Assembly: GCA_033065855.1 (NCBI GenBank)
Contig: JAVXUO010000684.1
Span: forward strand, 124,001 to 188,000
Reading direction: 5' to 3'
Source: Escallonia rubra
Lineage: Eukaryota > Streptophyta > Magnoliopsida > Escalloniales > Escalloniaceae
DNA length: 64,000 nucleotides
The notes under the pieces were generated by a model. That model saw only the letters and a program-made list of their open reading frames with translations. It was not told where the DNA came from and did not search any database. Shown here in pieces: positions 10,801-21,016 of this stretch; positions within the stretch are counted from its first letter, which is position 1, and each line of letters begins with the position of its first letter. The position numbers were made by a program, and so were the translations under genes.

Positions 10801-13800
10801 TTGGCTCGGATTGATGTCTGCTGAATTGTTGCCTTTGATTGGTGGTGAGGGTGGTGGTGGCTCAGATTGGTGGTGCCGCCCAGAATGGTGACCATGCTGG
10901 TTGTACCTAAGATTGGTCACTTAGGTGGTGGCTTATTTAGTGGCTGCAATTGCGGTGATTGAGATTGGTGGCAACAGTAGTTGTGGTACAGCCATTAGAA
11001 TAACTAAAGGAGAGAGAGGGAGAGAATTGAGACCTTAGACTTTGAAATTGAGTCTTTAGACAGAAGGGAAGAAAGAAAGAAGGTGGGTCCCATTTTCAAA
11101 TCACCACTTGAGGTAAATATGGGCTTTTGCTTTACTTTGTAGTCTAAATTGGGTAATTGATGACTTATATATGTCCAGAGGGAGTATTATACTGTAATAC
11201 AAATATTGTAATACAAAAGCAGCAGAGCTTAATGTGATTCTACTTCTGTGTGAGATAGAATGTTAAGATCCCTTGTATCAAGGCTATTATTTTTTAATCT
11301 AGTTTGCTCAATCTCTTTTTCTATCTGATCATCCCAGTCTTTTCATTGGTCCACTTAGTACTTAAGTAGCCCCACAATAGGGAGTGCAAGGGGCCTCACC
11401 ATTAGGGGGCGTTGGTCAAGGGAAGGTTGGCGTAGACAGCCTTACCACCTCATTTTCTGTGGGATGCTTCCTTTTCTAATTTTGTTTTCTTTCTAGCAAG
11501 TTAGTTCAATCTACATAAAAAATTTGATAGTTAATTTTCCTTGTTGGTAAACTTTTTACATCCTATGCTGTGTTCTAAAACAGAACCCGCTTCCATATCT
11601 TGCACGCTTTCCTGAAGCAGATGTCTTGACTTCAACTGATCAAGTTGTACCAACAGTTATTGATGACAGACTGGACATCTGGCAACAAGGTGAAGCATCT
11701 ATTGAAACTTCTGCTGCCCACCCATTTCTTAGAGTACCAAATACTATGTGATAGTTTTCTATTCTTGTTTCCTGCATTTACCAAATGTCAGAGAGCATTC
11801 TCCCGTTACGTTTCCTGAGGCATTCCTATGTTGTACATATGCGCATTCCTCACAAGTACGAGTATGTAAACCAGATTTTGACTGTTAAAATATTTGTCCA
11901 GGATTCAAATTTTATTCCGTCCCATAGTAGTTGTCCTGAACAGTTAATGCATATTAATCACCCTTTTCCTAAAACTAACCTTGCTACTTTAACACAAGTG
12001 ACTTTTGATCTTTCTATCTAAGGGCAAGTGATGGAATTCAAGCTTCTACTTTTATATTCAAAGAGAATTAAGTACTTGTTCATAAAGAGTTAGTATTCCA
12101 ATAAGAGACTGTAATTATTGGATAGAGGGAGTAGTTGATAAACACTTCCATCTCCACCTATGTTACATGGACTCTACAGAATGCCTAAATACCCGTGTTG
12201 GACACTTGACACTTGGACATGGGTATGGGATCTGTGTCCTACACATCTCATAGGATATGCCACTATGACCACTATCTTATAGAGTTATAGTGTGTTTTTT
12301 CAATTTGTTATTACTTTTATCAATCTCATCGATCTCATAAGTATCATACCAAATCCCATCAATCAAATCGGTTGCTTTATTTTTAGTGCCAACAATTAAG
12401 AATTGTTTTCCCCTACTTGCTGCATCAAAAACCAAATCACAGAGGTGAGACAAGTTCTCAATTAAAATCATGTGCGTCACATAAACACCATTTTACCTTA
12501 GGAATAACTAAAAGTATCATTACTTATGAATAATTTGCCGTGTCCCCAGACCATGTCTTGTGAATCCGACACTGGGACAGTTATCTGACTCGGACACTCA
12601 TACAGAGTCCATGTAACATAGATCTATACATAGCCCCAAAGAAGAACATTATTACTGGTAGTCTAGTATATTGGCTTGATTTTGCTGGTGACTTCATTTC
12701 TCCTTTAAAATACTTTGCGTGCAAAGATTGATGACCTTATGTTGACAACAGTCTAGAGTTGTTGGTGTTGTAAGTTGTTACACTCAGCCGGCTAATTTAC
12801 CTCATTTTGGAGCGTAGGTAGTTACTAAGCAATTCAGTGTTGGGCCCAAAAGCAACAGCAACTGTATTCACACTCTTCTGCTTAAAAGATTGTTCTTACT
12901 AGAAAAATCTATATGCACATTGTGAACCTTAAAATCTTAAGCTCAAGTGGTGCTAGCGATAAAAGAGTTAGGTTGCACTAGTAGAAGTTGGTATATATAT
13001 TAACCATACAATAAACTCTTACTAGAATGCTTGATATACGCTGGGCATAGTGGTAATTACGGATATATACTTTTGATCGCATGTTTGAGCTAGTTTGGCC
13101 CCGGTGAATAGATTTTTTTTTAACCATTGCAAGACCTATTCCCTACCACAAGAGTCTATGTCTTGGACTTGGACCTGAAACTGCAACCTGATTGAGATTG
13201 AACCTAACTGGACCTGTAATGATGAAACCATATGTTTTGTGCACAAGTGTGTGTATACGTGTCTTTTGTGTAGGAATAAAATTGCCTGTAAGCAACTGGG
13301 TTTTTCGTGCATGGATGTGAACTTGGTGTGACCAAGGATAGTGATGCCTGAGGCTGTACCCTCCACGTGCTCAGTCATTATCTGTTCGTAGTGCTTGGCC
13401 TCTTTGCTTCCCCATTTCAAAAAAGTATACACCCTACATGATTTTAGAGAAGTACGAGTCTCTTCCCAGATCATTGATATCTCTCTCCATGCACGATGTT
13501 TTTGAAATTCTTTCTTCATTTTGGACAGTTGGTGCTGCCTACAATATTGGGATTTTTCACTGGCGTCCAACAGATTCAGCCAAAAAATTGGCAAAAGAAT
13601 GGAAAGATATGCTTTTAGCTGATGACAAGATATGGGATCAGAATGGTTTTAACGAGCTTGTGCACAGGCAGCTGGGACCATCTTTCGATGAGGATAGTGG
13701 ACTTGTATATGCTTATGATGGAAACCTCAAGCTGGGACTTCTTCCAGCAAGTATATTTTGTAGTGGCCACACTTATTTTGTTCAGGTAGTATGCAAACCC

Positions 13801-16800
13801 ACTTTCTCTCTTTGTGAATACCAAAACTTTTGTCCCTTCCTATTATAACAACTTTTGCTTTGAAGTAAAATGTTGCTTGGTGGAGTGTATTGACAGGCGA
13901 TGTATCAACAACTCAGGTTGGAACCATATGCTGTACATACTACATTCCAATATGCCGGTACTGAAGGAAAGCGTCATAGATTACGCGAAGCCATGGTATT
14001 CTATGATCCACCTGAGTATTATGATTCACCTGGTAACATTTTTCCCCGTGTTTCCGCTTTTATTATGCTAGTATTTCTTTCCCACAAAATACTGCTGTTT
14101 AGAGTATAATCTTTGCAAAATGTTTTAGTGTGTTCCATATATTGGGCCTTCAGATGATGATTTGTTGATAGTTTATGATTCATCATCATTTCTTCCTCTG
14201 TACAAAGAGCTATGAAGCACCGGTGCGGCAGTTTGGGTGAAGCACCCGCACCGGGGTGTGTCGGGTGCAAGTGCGGTGCGACATGGGTGCGTGTGCAGAA
14301 TTTTTTTTTAAAAAATTAAATTTTTGGATCTTGGGTGCGGCTTGGAACGGCAGGGACACGCATCTAGGATTTCTTTTGGCAGAGAGGAGAGAGGTAGATG
14401 AGAAGGAGAAATAGAAGAGAAGAAGGAACAACCTCTACCGAAGAGCGCCGGTAGCGGGGACTGTCTTCCGGCAGTCGTGGTGACCAGCGATGTCCAGCAG
14501 CAGAGGCGACAGGCGGTGTCCGGCAGCAGCGGTAACAGCTTCTCATTGCAGAGCTGTTGTCGATAGCTCTGTCAATGTTGTGGATGTGTGGTTTAGTTTA
14601 GGGTGACAGCTGTTTATATGCTAGGGTGACAGAGGTGTCCAACTTTCTGTTTATTAGATATAGGTACCAGGTTTATTGACAATCTTTTAAATTAGGCCCA
14701 ACACCTTCAAGAAATAAAGTAACTTGTACAAACTTTATCATTTTTGGCTATGCACTTCCAATATTTCTAAAGCTGCCCACCAATCTTCAAACTATCTTAT
14801 TGTTTGTTTAAAATAGTGTTATTTTTGTTACACACAAACAAGATATATCAATAAATGTTTGCCGCATCCCCGCCACACCTGTATCCTATATTTTGAAGAA
14901 ATGACGTATCCACGTAGCACCCATATCGCATCCGCACGTGCTTCTTAGACGAAGAGTATCCACACTACAATTGTAACCAGTCAACCGAGATTCAATCTCT
15001 GAGTTTAGCTTAATATCTTCATGTTCTTTTGCTTCCATTTTCTCCAATTCTCCATGACCCGGTCGTTTCTAGCTCTCTTTAAGTCAGGTTGGAATTTCAG
15101 TATAGCCCAGTTTTTGGGTGATGCTCAATCTATCTCTTGCTCATGTGAATGTGATTTTTGTGATAGGTGCTCATTTTAATGTAGTTAGCTACTCCTATTG
15201 AAATAAGATTAAAAGATTTTATTAACCCTCATAGAGAAAAAATGAGCAACATACTGATGCATGATACAAACTTAACGCATCTCGACAAAGTGTTTTTCCC
15301 AATTATTTGGGGCTGTACATAAGGAACTTATCATTTTACTTAGCCCAGGCTTTCTTCTCTCGATGAGGTCACCTGCTTAGTCATACGATCTCTATTGTCA
15401 GTAATGGTGCTGAAACCTAACATATTAGAGAATTTAATGCAGGTGGTTTCTTGACATTTAAGCCATCTATTCCAAAGAGCTTGTTACTGGATGGGGCGCA
15501 TAATATTGAGTCACACTTCTCTCTTGTAAATTACCAAGTATGCATGTACTTACCTAGTTGCAATTTTTTCTCTAGAAGCTGTTCATTATTTGTTTTTTTA
15601 TATTCTCTCTCATTTTTTTTCCTTCTGTTTACCAAGAAAACTACCATTGCAATATATTGATATGTTATTAATGCTGCTCTGCAGATAAAGCAAATTAGAA
15701 CAGCGCTGGCCATCGCTACATTGTTGAATCGTACACTGGTAATAATAGTCCTGACCCCTTACATCTTAGTTAATTGTGTTAGTCGTAGGAAAATAATTGG
15801 ACTTATGCCTATTTTCGTCCTCTTTAGCTTTAAGGTTTGATATTTCACGTTTCAGACACATATACACCTGTAATTTGTAATTGAAAGATGGTTTTCTTCC
15901 ATAGTCTTGGATGAATTTGTTCAGCTTGGCTCAGTGCAGGCATCAAAGTGTTGGTAAATAAAAGTGTAAAAAGATATTAACGTTGGATGGTTTATCATCA
16001 TCGTGAGAAGCAGCGTTTTCCTTTCCTTTTTCTTGTACTGATTATTTTAGGAACTCGTAGAAACAATCAGAAGGTATTTCCTTAGGGCTCGACTCTAGCG
16101 TTAACCGTCTTTTTATGCATCTTATAAATTGATTGGTCTATTTTTAATAAAGTCCCTCACTAGCTATTACTGATCAATCTTTGTAGTCTTCATGAGTCCT
16201 CTATTTTATACTGCTTGAGTATACAGTAAAGCTGAAAAGGCTTCCAAAGCCTAGAAAACCAAGTGGAAGGGGACCTTATTGTGCTGACGACATCTGGAGA
16301 GCAGAAAAAGCGAGCTTATATAAAAGAAAATGTAATAAAGCAAATTCAATGAATATAAAGTCAATGGTGTGACAGAGCGCGAAATCATATGCGAATTAGC
16401 TTCTGCCGTAAGCGTACAACAATCACACACTGACTACCCATTGATAGTTAGAGAAAAGTCTACAAAAATACAGCTGAGGTGAACTCTTGGATTCCTCTAT
16501 GTTGTCTTTATGAGCTGTAAGAAAAAAGTTATATTTCGATAATAGGCATACTACGATTTGTAGAGATATGATTTTTACATTTATTTCTGTCGCTTGTGTC
16601 AATTAGCAGATATATTAGCAATAGTCTTTTTTGGATTTATTTAATGCTGTTGAAGCTTCTCGTGTACCTCCCTTAACATCACTAGTACTTGGGTTAAGTT
16701 ACCATCTGTTCCAAAAGCTTAAGCGGTTAGAGAATGGGCCCAACAATGTATATCATGCTTTAGACTCCCCCTCACATGCAAGCCGATTGCATGTGGAGAG

Positions 16801-19407
16801 GCGAATCAATGAGAGATAGATGCAGACAAAACCTATCAATGAGAAACTTATACAGAGGGCCTCATGCAAGCAAGAAGAATTGAACTCAAGACCTTGCCAG
16901 GTCGGAGCTTTGATACCATACTAAATTACTATCTGCTCTAAAAGCTTAAGTTGTTGGAGAATGGGGCCAAAAATGCATATTATGCTTTAACAACTTGTAT
17001 CGTTTATCCTGCAAATTCCAATGGGGAATATGCCTGATATAGCAATTTTAAACTAGGATAAGGCCTAAAGTCTGAGATTTTGCCAGCAATGAACAACTAG
17101 AATCCATAGACAGGATTCCAACTTTCAATGAAACAAAACAAGAGTACTGTCTTATAGACTTAAAGACATACCTGTAGCAACATTATGCTGTCCAATAGCT
17201 TTTCTCTCTCAAACAAACTTCATCAGACGTGACTCAAGGAGGAAAAAGAATGGTAATCTAGCTAATCTTAGGACCCTCCGTACTTATAAACATCAATACT
17301 TAGAGCTATTACAACAGGATCCCTTTTCTGATCGAATCACAACTTATTGTTGCTTTTAGATTCTTGATGAATGTGTGTAAGTTTGTGTGCGCCCTTGCGT
17401 ACGTGCACGCGAGTAAAGATGGCTGTCAGCAGTATTTTGCTAAATATCCCCCCAAGTATGGGCTGTGAGGATTTTCCTTATTTATGATGAAAACTTTTGT
17501 TACATAATTGTGGATTCAGGAGATTCTATCAACTTTTGCATATATAAAAAATGCTATATGGTTGAATAAGTTAGCTATGGTATTTGCAAATGCTGATTTA
17601 AAGTTCTTATGCTCATCTCTCATTGATCTTATTTGTAATTTTAGGTCATGCCTCCACTATGGTGCAGGTTGGATAGGTTATGGTTTCCGCATCCTGGAGT
17701 TTTGCCGGGTTCCATGACACGACAACCTTTTATTTGTCCCTTGGATCATGTGTTTGAGGTAGCTGTCTTTTGGTGAAAGTTGGATTGCCCCAGAACTACG
17801 GTCATAGAAGTAGTCATTTCGAATTAAAATTATCTGTTTGTGATGGCTATTACTTACTGAATTATTTACAGAGAGGAGATTGATGAACATAACTAGAAAT
17901 GCACATTCAAAGAAGTACATGTTATTTAAGCTCTAGGAAATATATTGTAGGGTGATGCTGCTCTCAAGTTCAGGAACTAGTTGGGAAAATCACTACTTCA
18001 TATCTTCATCTAGAACTTCAGCTAGTATTTCAATGTTAAGCTCTTTTGAAGTATGAATTGATGTGATTATCTTGCCAAACTAAACTGTGTGCTGGACTAC
18101 AGGTGAATGTAATGTTGAAAGCACTTCCTAAGGAGGAATTTGGACCTGGAATCAGTATGAGGGAGTATTCGTTTTTTGACAATCCATTAATGCCCAGACA
18201 GGTACATCTATTGCCCTCATTGAGGAAAGGGAGTCACCATGCTCTGCTTGTTCTTCGTTTGATAAGGAACTTCCTCATGATACTTGTTTCAGGTAAAAGA
18301 GTCATGGCTTGATGTGCAACTTTGTCAAGAAGGCTCCCAAAATTGTAATGTATCTAACAGTACAGGTCGACTGGAAGTACTCAAATTTCCAAAGCGCAGC
18401 ACAGAAGATAAGGTATGCTACTGAAAAACTCAACATGTTTTATCTTGTTTTAAGTGCTGAACTCTAAGATGCTTTGAGCTTATTGCTTGTACTTTGCTTG
18501 CTAGAGTAGGTCTAGTTGATCATGCCGTGCCCTGTTCTCTCAAGTTATTGTAAGGCTTGATTCTCTGATTCATTTTGTTGTTTCCCTTAGGTAGTTGTGT
18601 CAATGCCAAATATTAGGAGGTCTTTCCAGCCGAATACCACAGGAGTATTAGGAATTCATGATAAATTGAGGGTAATGGTAGGGGAGCAAGAAAGACCAAA
18701 ATTAATTTGACTGATAGTAAGCGAGGACGTAATAGTATGAGTTCTACTTGAAAATGGCCATAGAAACAAAATGGGGAAACGTGATGTCTATCATCTCACT
18801 GGAACTTTTTCCATTATAGTTATTGGGTGTGGATGTTGGTAAGATATGTGGCTTAGATCTTTGATGTATGTTTGTGTGTGTCCCTTCCTCCATATGTTAT
18901 AACATGCTTGATATTCAGAATGTGAAAATATTGGTCCAAACGTCCAATCAATGCCTTTTGTGGTGGCATTGACACAATTGCACCTAAATTTGTTAAATTT
19001 CAATGTTCACCTCCCTAAAACGCCAGATTTTTCATTGAGTTTTACTTGGTTGTTCTTAACAGTTCATCACTGTTTTCTCGGCATTCAAAGATGTCAAAGT
19101 CATCCAATTCTCATCGATGCAAGATGCCTTCCTAGGTTTCACTGACAAGGCAAGTTTTAGTTTTTCTTTGCTTTGAAACTGATTTTTGTTACAAATGTAC
19201 GCAATCATCTAATGATCACATACATGGAATTATGATTAGACTCGCGAGGAAAAGTTCAAGAATCGTGTGAAGCGGTACGTAGGCATATGGTGTTGCGTGG
19301 AGAATCACACTCCTGGCCACATATACTATGACATGTATTGGGATGAGAAACCCAGTTGGAAACCGCTTCCACCCCAGACTTCTGAAGATGATCATCCACC
19401 TTGGTGA
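7806..19407 (+). CDS. XEG113: Extensin arabinosyltransferase, XEG113-type (GT77), 13 exons
   Basis: Exons: 7806-7950, 9176-9466, 9571-9776, 11584-11689, 13529-13785, 13897-14032, 15443-15537, 15685-15738, 17645-17758, 18103-18201, 18293-18412, 19063-19149, 19240-19407. They join to 1878 nt, 625 residues, uninterrupted; the Arabidopsis protein is about 640. Residues ~9-32 are one hydrophobic segment after a short N-terminus, so this is a type II Golgi membrane protein. The lumenal part is a Nucleotid_trans/GT77 domain with [17 protein letters not shown], the DTD metal and nucleotide-sugar site at residues 207-209 (in CDTDMVW), [20 protein letters not shown] and the C-terminal RYVGIWCC segment. 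The family adds an arabinofuranose to hydroxyproline-linked arabinosides on extensins, cell-wall glycoproteins. All introns are GT-AG except the last, whose donor is GC (AAG|GCAAGT at 19150). Large introns hold Stowaway-like elements (intron 3), MITEs (intron 4), a hAT element (intron 6) and a TRIM (intron 8). The start is the ATG at 7806, which opens directly onto the conserved [10 protein letters not shown] segment. Orthology is judged from close similarity to XEG113 as I recall it. Confidence 0.93.
9928..11186. mobile_element. Stowaway/mariner-like element in intron 3, degenerate
   Basis: The left end reads CTCCTCTTATCCCAAAGTAA and the right end, on the other strand, CTCCCTCTGGACATATATAA. 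Both are variants of the CTCCCTCCGTCCCA-type termini of plant Stowaway elements, with possible TA target sites at each edge. The interior is unusually long for a MITE (~1.26 kb) and holds a G-rich 'ggtggtgg' block at 10600-10960, so it may be an older mariner-derived element or contain a nested insertion. Confidence 0.45.
11905..12136. mobile_element. Small Stowaway-like MITE in intron 4, degenerate
   Basis: The left part reads TTCCGTCCCATAGTAGTTGT and the right end ATTGGATAGAGGGAGTAG. These match the two ends of Stowaway MITEs of the form CTCCGTCCCATAATAGTTG...GGGAGTA. The copy has many substitutions. Confidence 0.5.
12158..12621. mobile_element. MITE with 18-bp terminal inverted repeats in intron 4
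   Basis: The left terminus CTATGTTACATGGACTCT is repeated exactly in inverted orientation at the right end (AGAGTCCATGTAACATAG, ending 12621). The length is 464 bp and there is no coding capacity. Related termini (TATGTTGC-CGGACTCT) are common in eudicot genomes. The flanking duplication is ambiguous: TA fits if the TIR is read as starting two bases further in. Confidence 0.75.
14210..14948. mobile_element. Non-autonomous hAT element in intron 6
   Basis: The element is 739 bp. Terminal inverted repeats are CTATGAAGCAC at the left and GTGCTTCTTAG at the right (one mismatch), followed inward by GGTGCGG-like subterminal words. The flanking 8-mers are ACAAAGAG (14202-14209) and ACGAAGAG (14949-14956), a target duplication with one change. 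The termini and 8-bp target fit the hAT superfamily. No transposase is encoded; the G-rich internal part gives only low-complexity frames. Confidence 0.75.
16692..16992 (-). mobile_element. TRIM retrotransposon in intron 8, minus orientation
   Basis: Two ~74-bp direct repeats (16692-16764 and 16919-16992) enclose about 155 bp. Read on the minus strand, the order is: LTR starting TGTTAAAGCATAATATG, then TGGTATCAAAGC (16918-16907), complementary to initiator Met-tRNA as in many plant primer-binding sites. Next comes a short interior, the polypurine tract GAGGGGGAG (16773-16765), and the second LTR. The 5-bp duplication ACTTG flanks it (16687-16691 and 16993-16997). A ~300-bp element with LTRs, PBS, PPT and 5-bp target duplication but no genes is a TRIM. 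The LTRs differ at many positions, so it is old. Confidence 0.8.
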
Positions 19408-20987
19408 GACCTGACCTCAACTGTATACTCGTAATTAATCACTATACCAGCAAGCAGTCATAAACGCAGAGAGCACGTCTTCGGGAGCCGTTATAGTAGC
19501 TAACTTGGTGTTTAAATTAAGAGACCCCTACTCAAGTTTACAGAAGATGTAATTTTGTTCTTTCCTGTACACGGACAATGTAGCATAGTGACACACACTG
19601 AGAATCTAATTCATAAATTGCTTCTCCTCCCTGTATACAATTTTGAATTGTGGGTAGCTGATCATTCTGAAGTGATGTTATCATCTACTTCTTTTAATAA
19701 TGAGAGGACTTCTCCAGATAGGCTTGCTGAGCTGGGCAATGTATTAATATTGATGAGGAGGAACGCCTTTTGTCACATCTCACCGTGCTGATTGAACCTT
19801 TGTATTGTGACATAGAGGTGTTTTCACATTTTCAATGTAGTACCTAACTAATTACTTTTGCAATTGCGAAATTGGCTTCAAAACAAATTATACATCTTTT
19901 TGAACTTTTTTCAAAGAGAAATTTGTCAATGTCGCGAAAATGTGAAAGAAAGAGAAGGGTGCTAAAGTCATAAATTTTCTTAGGAAGAATTCATGTGGCT
20001 TAGACAATGGGACAGCCGATAAAGGCTCACCATCCAAGTAAACTAGGTTTGCAAAATTGGTCATGCAATGCTTCATTCTGATGTTGTGGAACGCACCGTA
20101 CATTCCTAGTAATCTCTAGTGTTAAGTGAACCGAAGTTAATACGGAAGGACCGAACGCAACAATATTTTGCCAAACCGTGATGGGAGATTGGAGTCACAA
20201 TGGTGACACATCGCTGGTCATTTGGTGGCCCTTTTGTGGTCATTTTTTTTTTTTTTTCCCGAAATAGTCAGAACTGTAATTTATATAATCCGTCGGTATG
20301 AGGATTTGAACTCGAGACCTCGAGATTATACCTCAAGACCCTTTGTCACTCCACCATCCCTTGTGGTTGTTTTTTAGTCTTTAATTGGTAACTTTTGCTC
20401 ATTAGAAGTGAATTCCATGAAAGATGTGAACCAATTTTTCCAACTAATTTTACTTGGCAGACGAGCTCTATAGTTGTTCCCATGGCGTGTGAACTCTTTG
20501 TTAGCCAAAGAAACAGTAATTTTTTGTTTAAGAAAACGTCGGATGCATAAACAATCATCAAAGTGAATACACTTTTTCTTTTTTTTTATCATTTCCTAAC
20601 AAATTTTTTTTATTAAAGTTACAAAGATTTACGATATGAAGTTTGTTGCGCATGAGAGATTGTGCGTGTGCGTGTGCGTGTGCGTGTGCGTGTGAGGGAG
20701 GGTGGGTGAATTAAGTATTGCTGGCTTATAGTCAAGATTTACTCTTTTAGTGGCGCATATGGCATGCCCCATAGAGTGACGGGTGGATCTAGTCTTGCTA
20801 GCTTCCGGCCCAGATTTCCTCTTAACGTTTGCTTTTGGTTCCTGCGCAAGATACAATTGTTACGACAATTGAATCAATAGTAAGTATGGTTGAACGATAT
20901 GGCTTGGTAACATGGAGTTTAGTTCACCTTGAGAGGAGTTTAGGCACCTGGAGAGGAGTAGAAAGTAGGTTGGGGTGGATTGGGATT
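19408..20987. other. Intergenic region between XEG113-type gene and PPR gene
   Basis: Contains the probable 3' UTR of the upstream gene and a SINE-like insertion (20243-20362). A (TGCG)n/(TG)n simple repeat lies near 20660-20695, where GTGTGC alternates in an almost perfect hexamer run. Two copies of a CACCT-GAGAGGAG word near 20927-20960 precede the PPR reading frame. No other gene is visible. Confidence 0.6.
20243..20362 (-). mobile_element. tRNA-derived SINE-like element
   Basis: Read on the minus strand it begins AAGGGATGGTGGAGTGAC (box A-like region), then AAAGGGTCTTGAGGT and GAGTTCAAATCCTC (box B of RNA polymerase III genes), and ends in a run of A (the T run at 20243-20257). A second copy lies at 34831-34924. 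The order of box A, box B and A-tail and the AAAGGGCATCGAGG-type wording resemble Au-class plant SINEs. Confidence 0.6.
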
Positions 20988-21016
20988 CCCTGCTGTAACC
21001 CATGGTTACAGCAGGG
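20988..21016. promoter_or_regulatory. Perfect 13-bp hairpin around the upstream ATG of the PPR frame
   Basis: CCCTGCTGTAACC (20988-21000) and GGTTACAGCAGGG (21004-21016) are exact inverted repeats with a 3-base spacer. The ATG at 21002 that opens the longest PPR frame lies in the loop. If this stretch is transcribed, the start codon would be in a strong stem-loop. A role in translation is conjecture. Confidence 0.6.

Noticed and set aside
16601..16830. 62-codon frame (16631-16819) as a small gene
   Set aside because: It overlaps the TRIM element's LTR and primer region inside an intron.
18593..18672. Possible extra exon of the XEG113-type gene (GTAGTTGTGTCAATGCC...)
   Set aside because: Exon 11 joins exon 12 in phase without it and the joined protein matches the family as I remember it. 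Adding it would insert non-conserved residues and meets no clean donor.
20660..20695. Possible CRISPR-like or regulatory repeat
   Set aside because: A simple GTGTGC microsatellite with no spacers; plant nuclear DNA does not carry CRISPR arrays.
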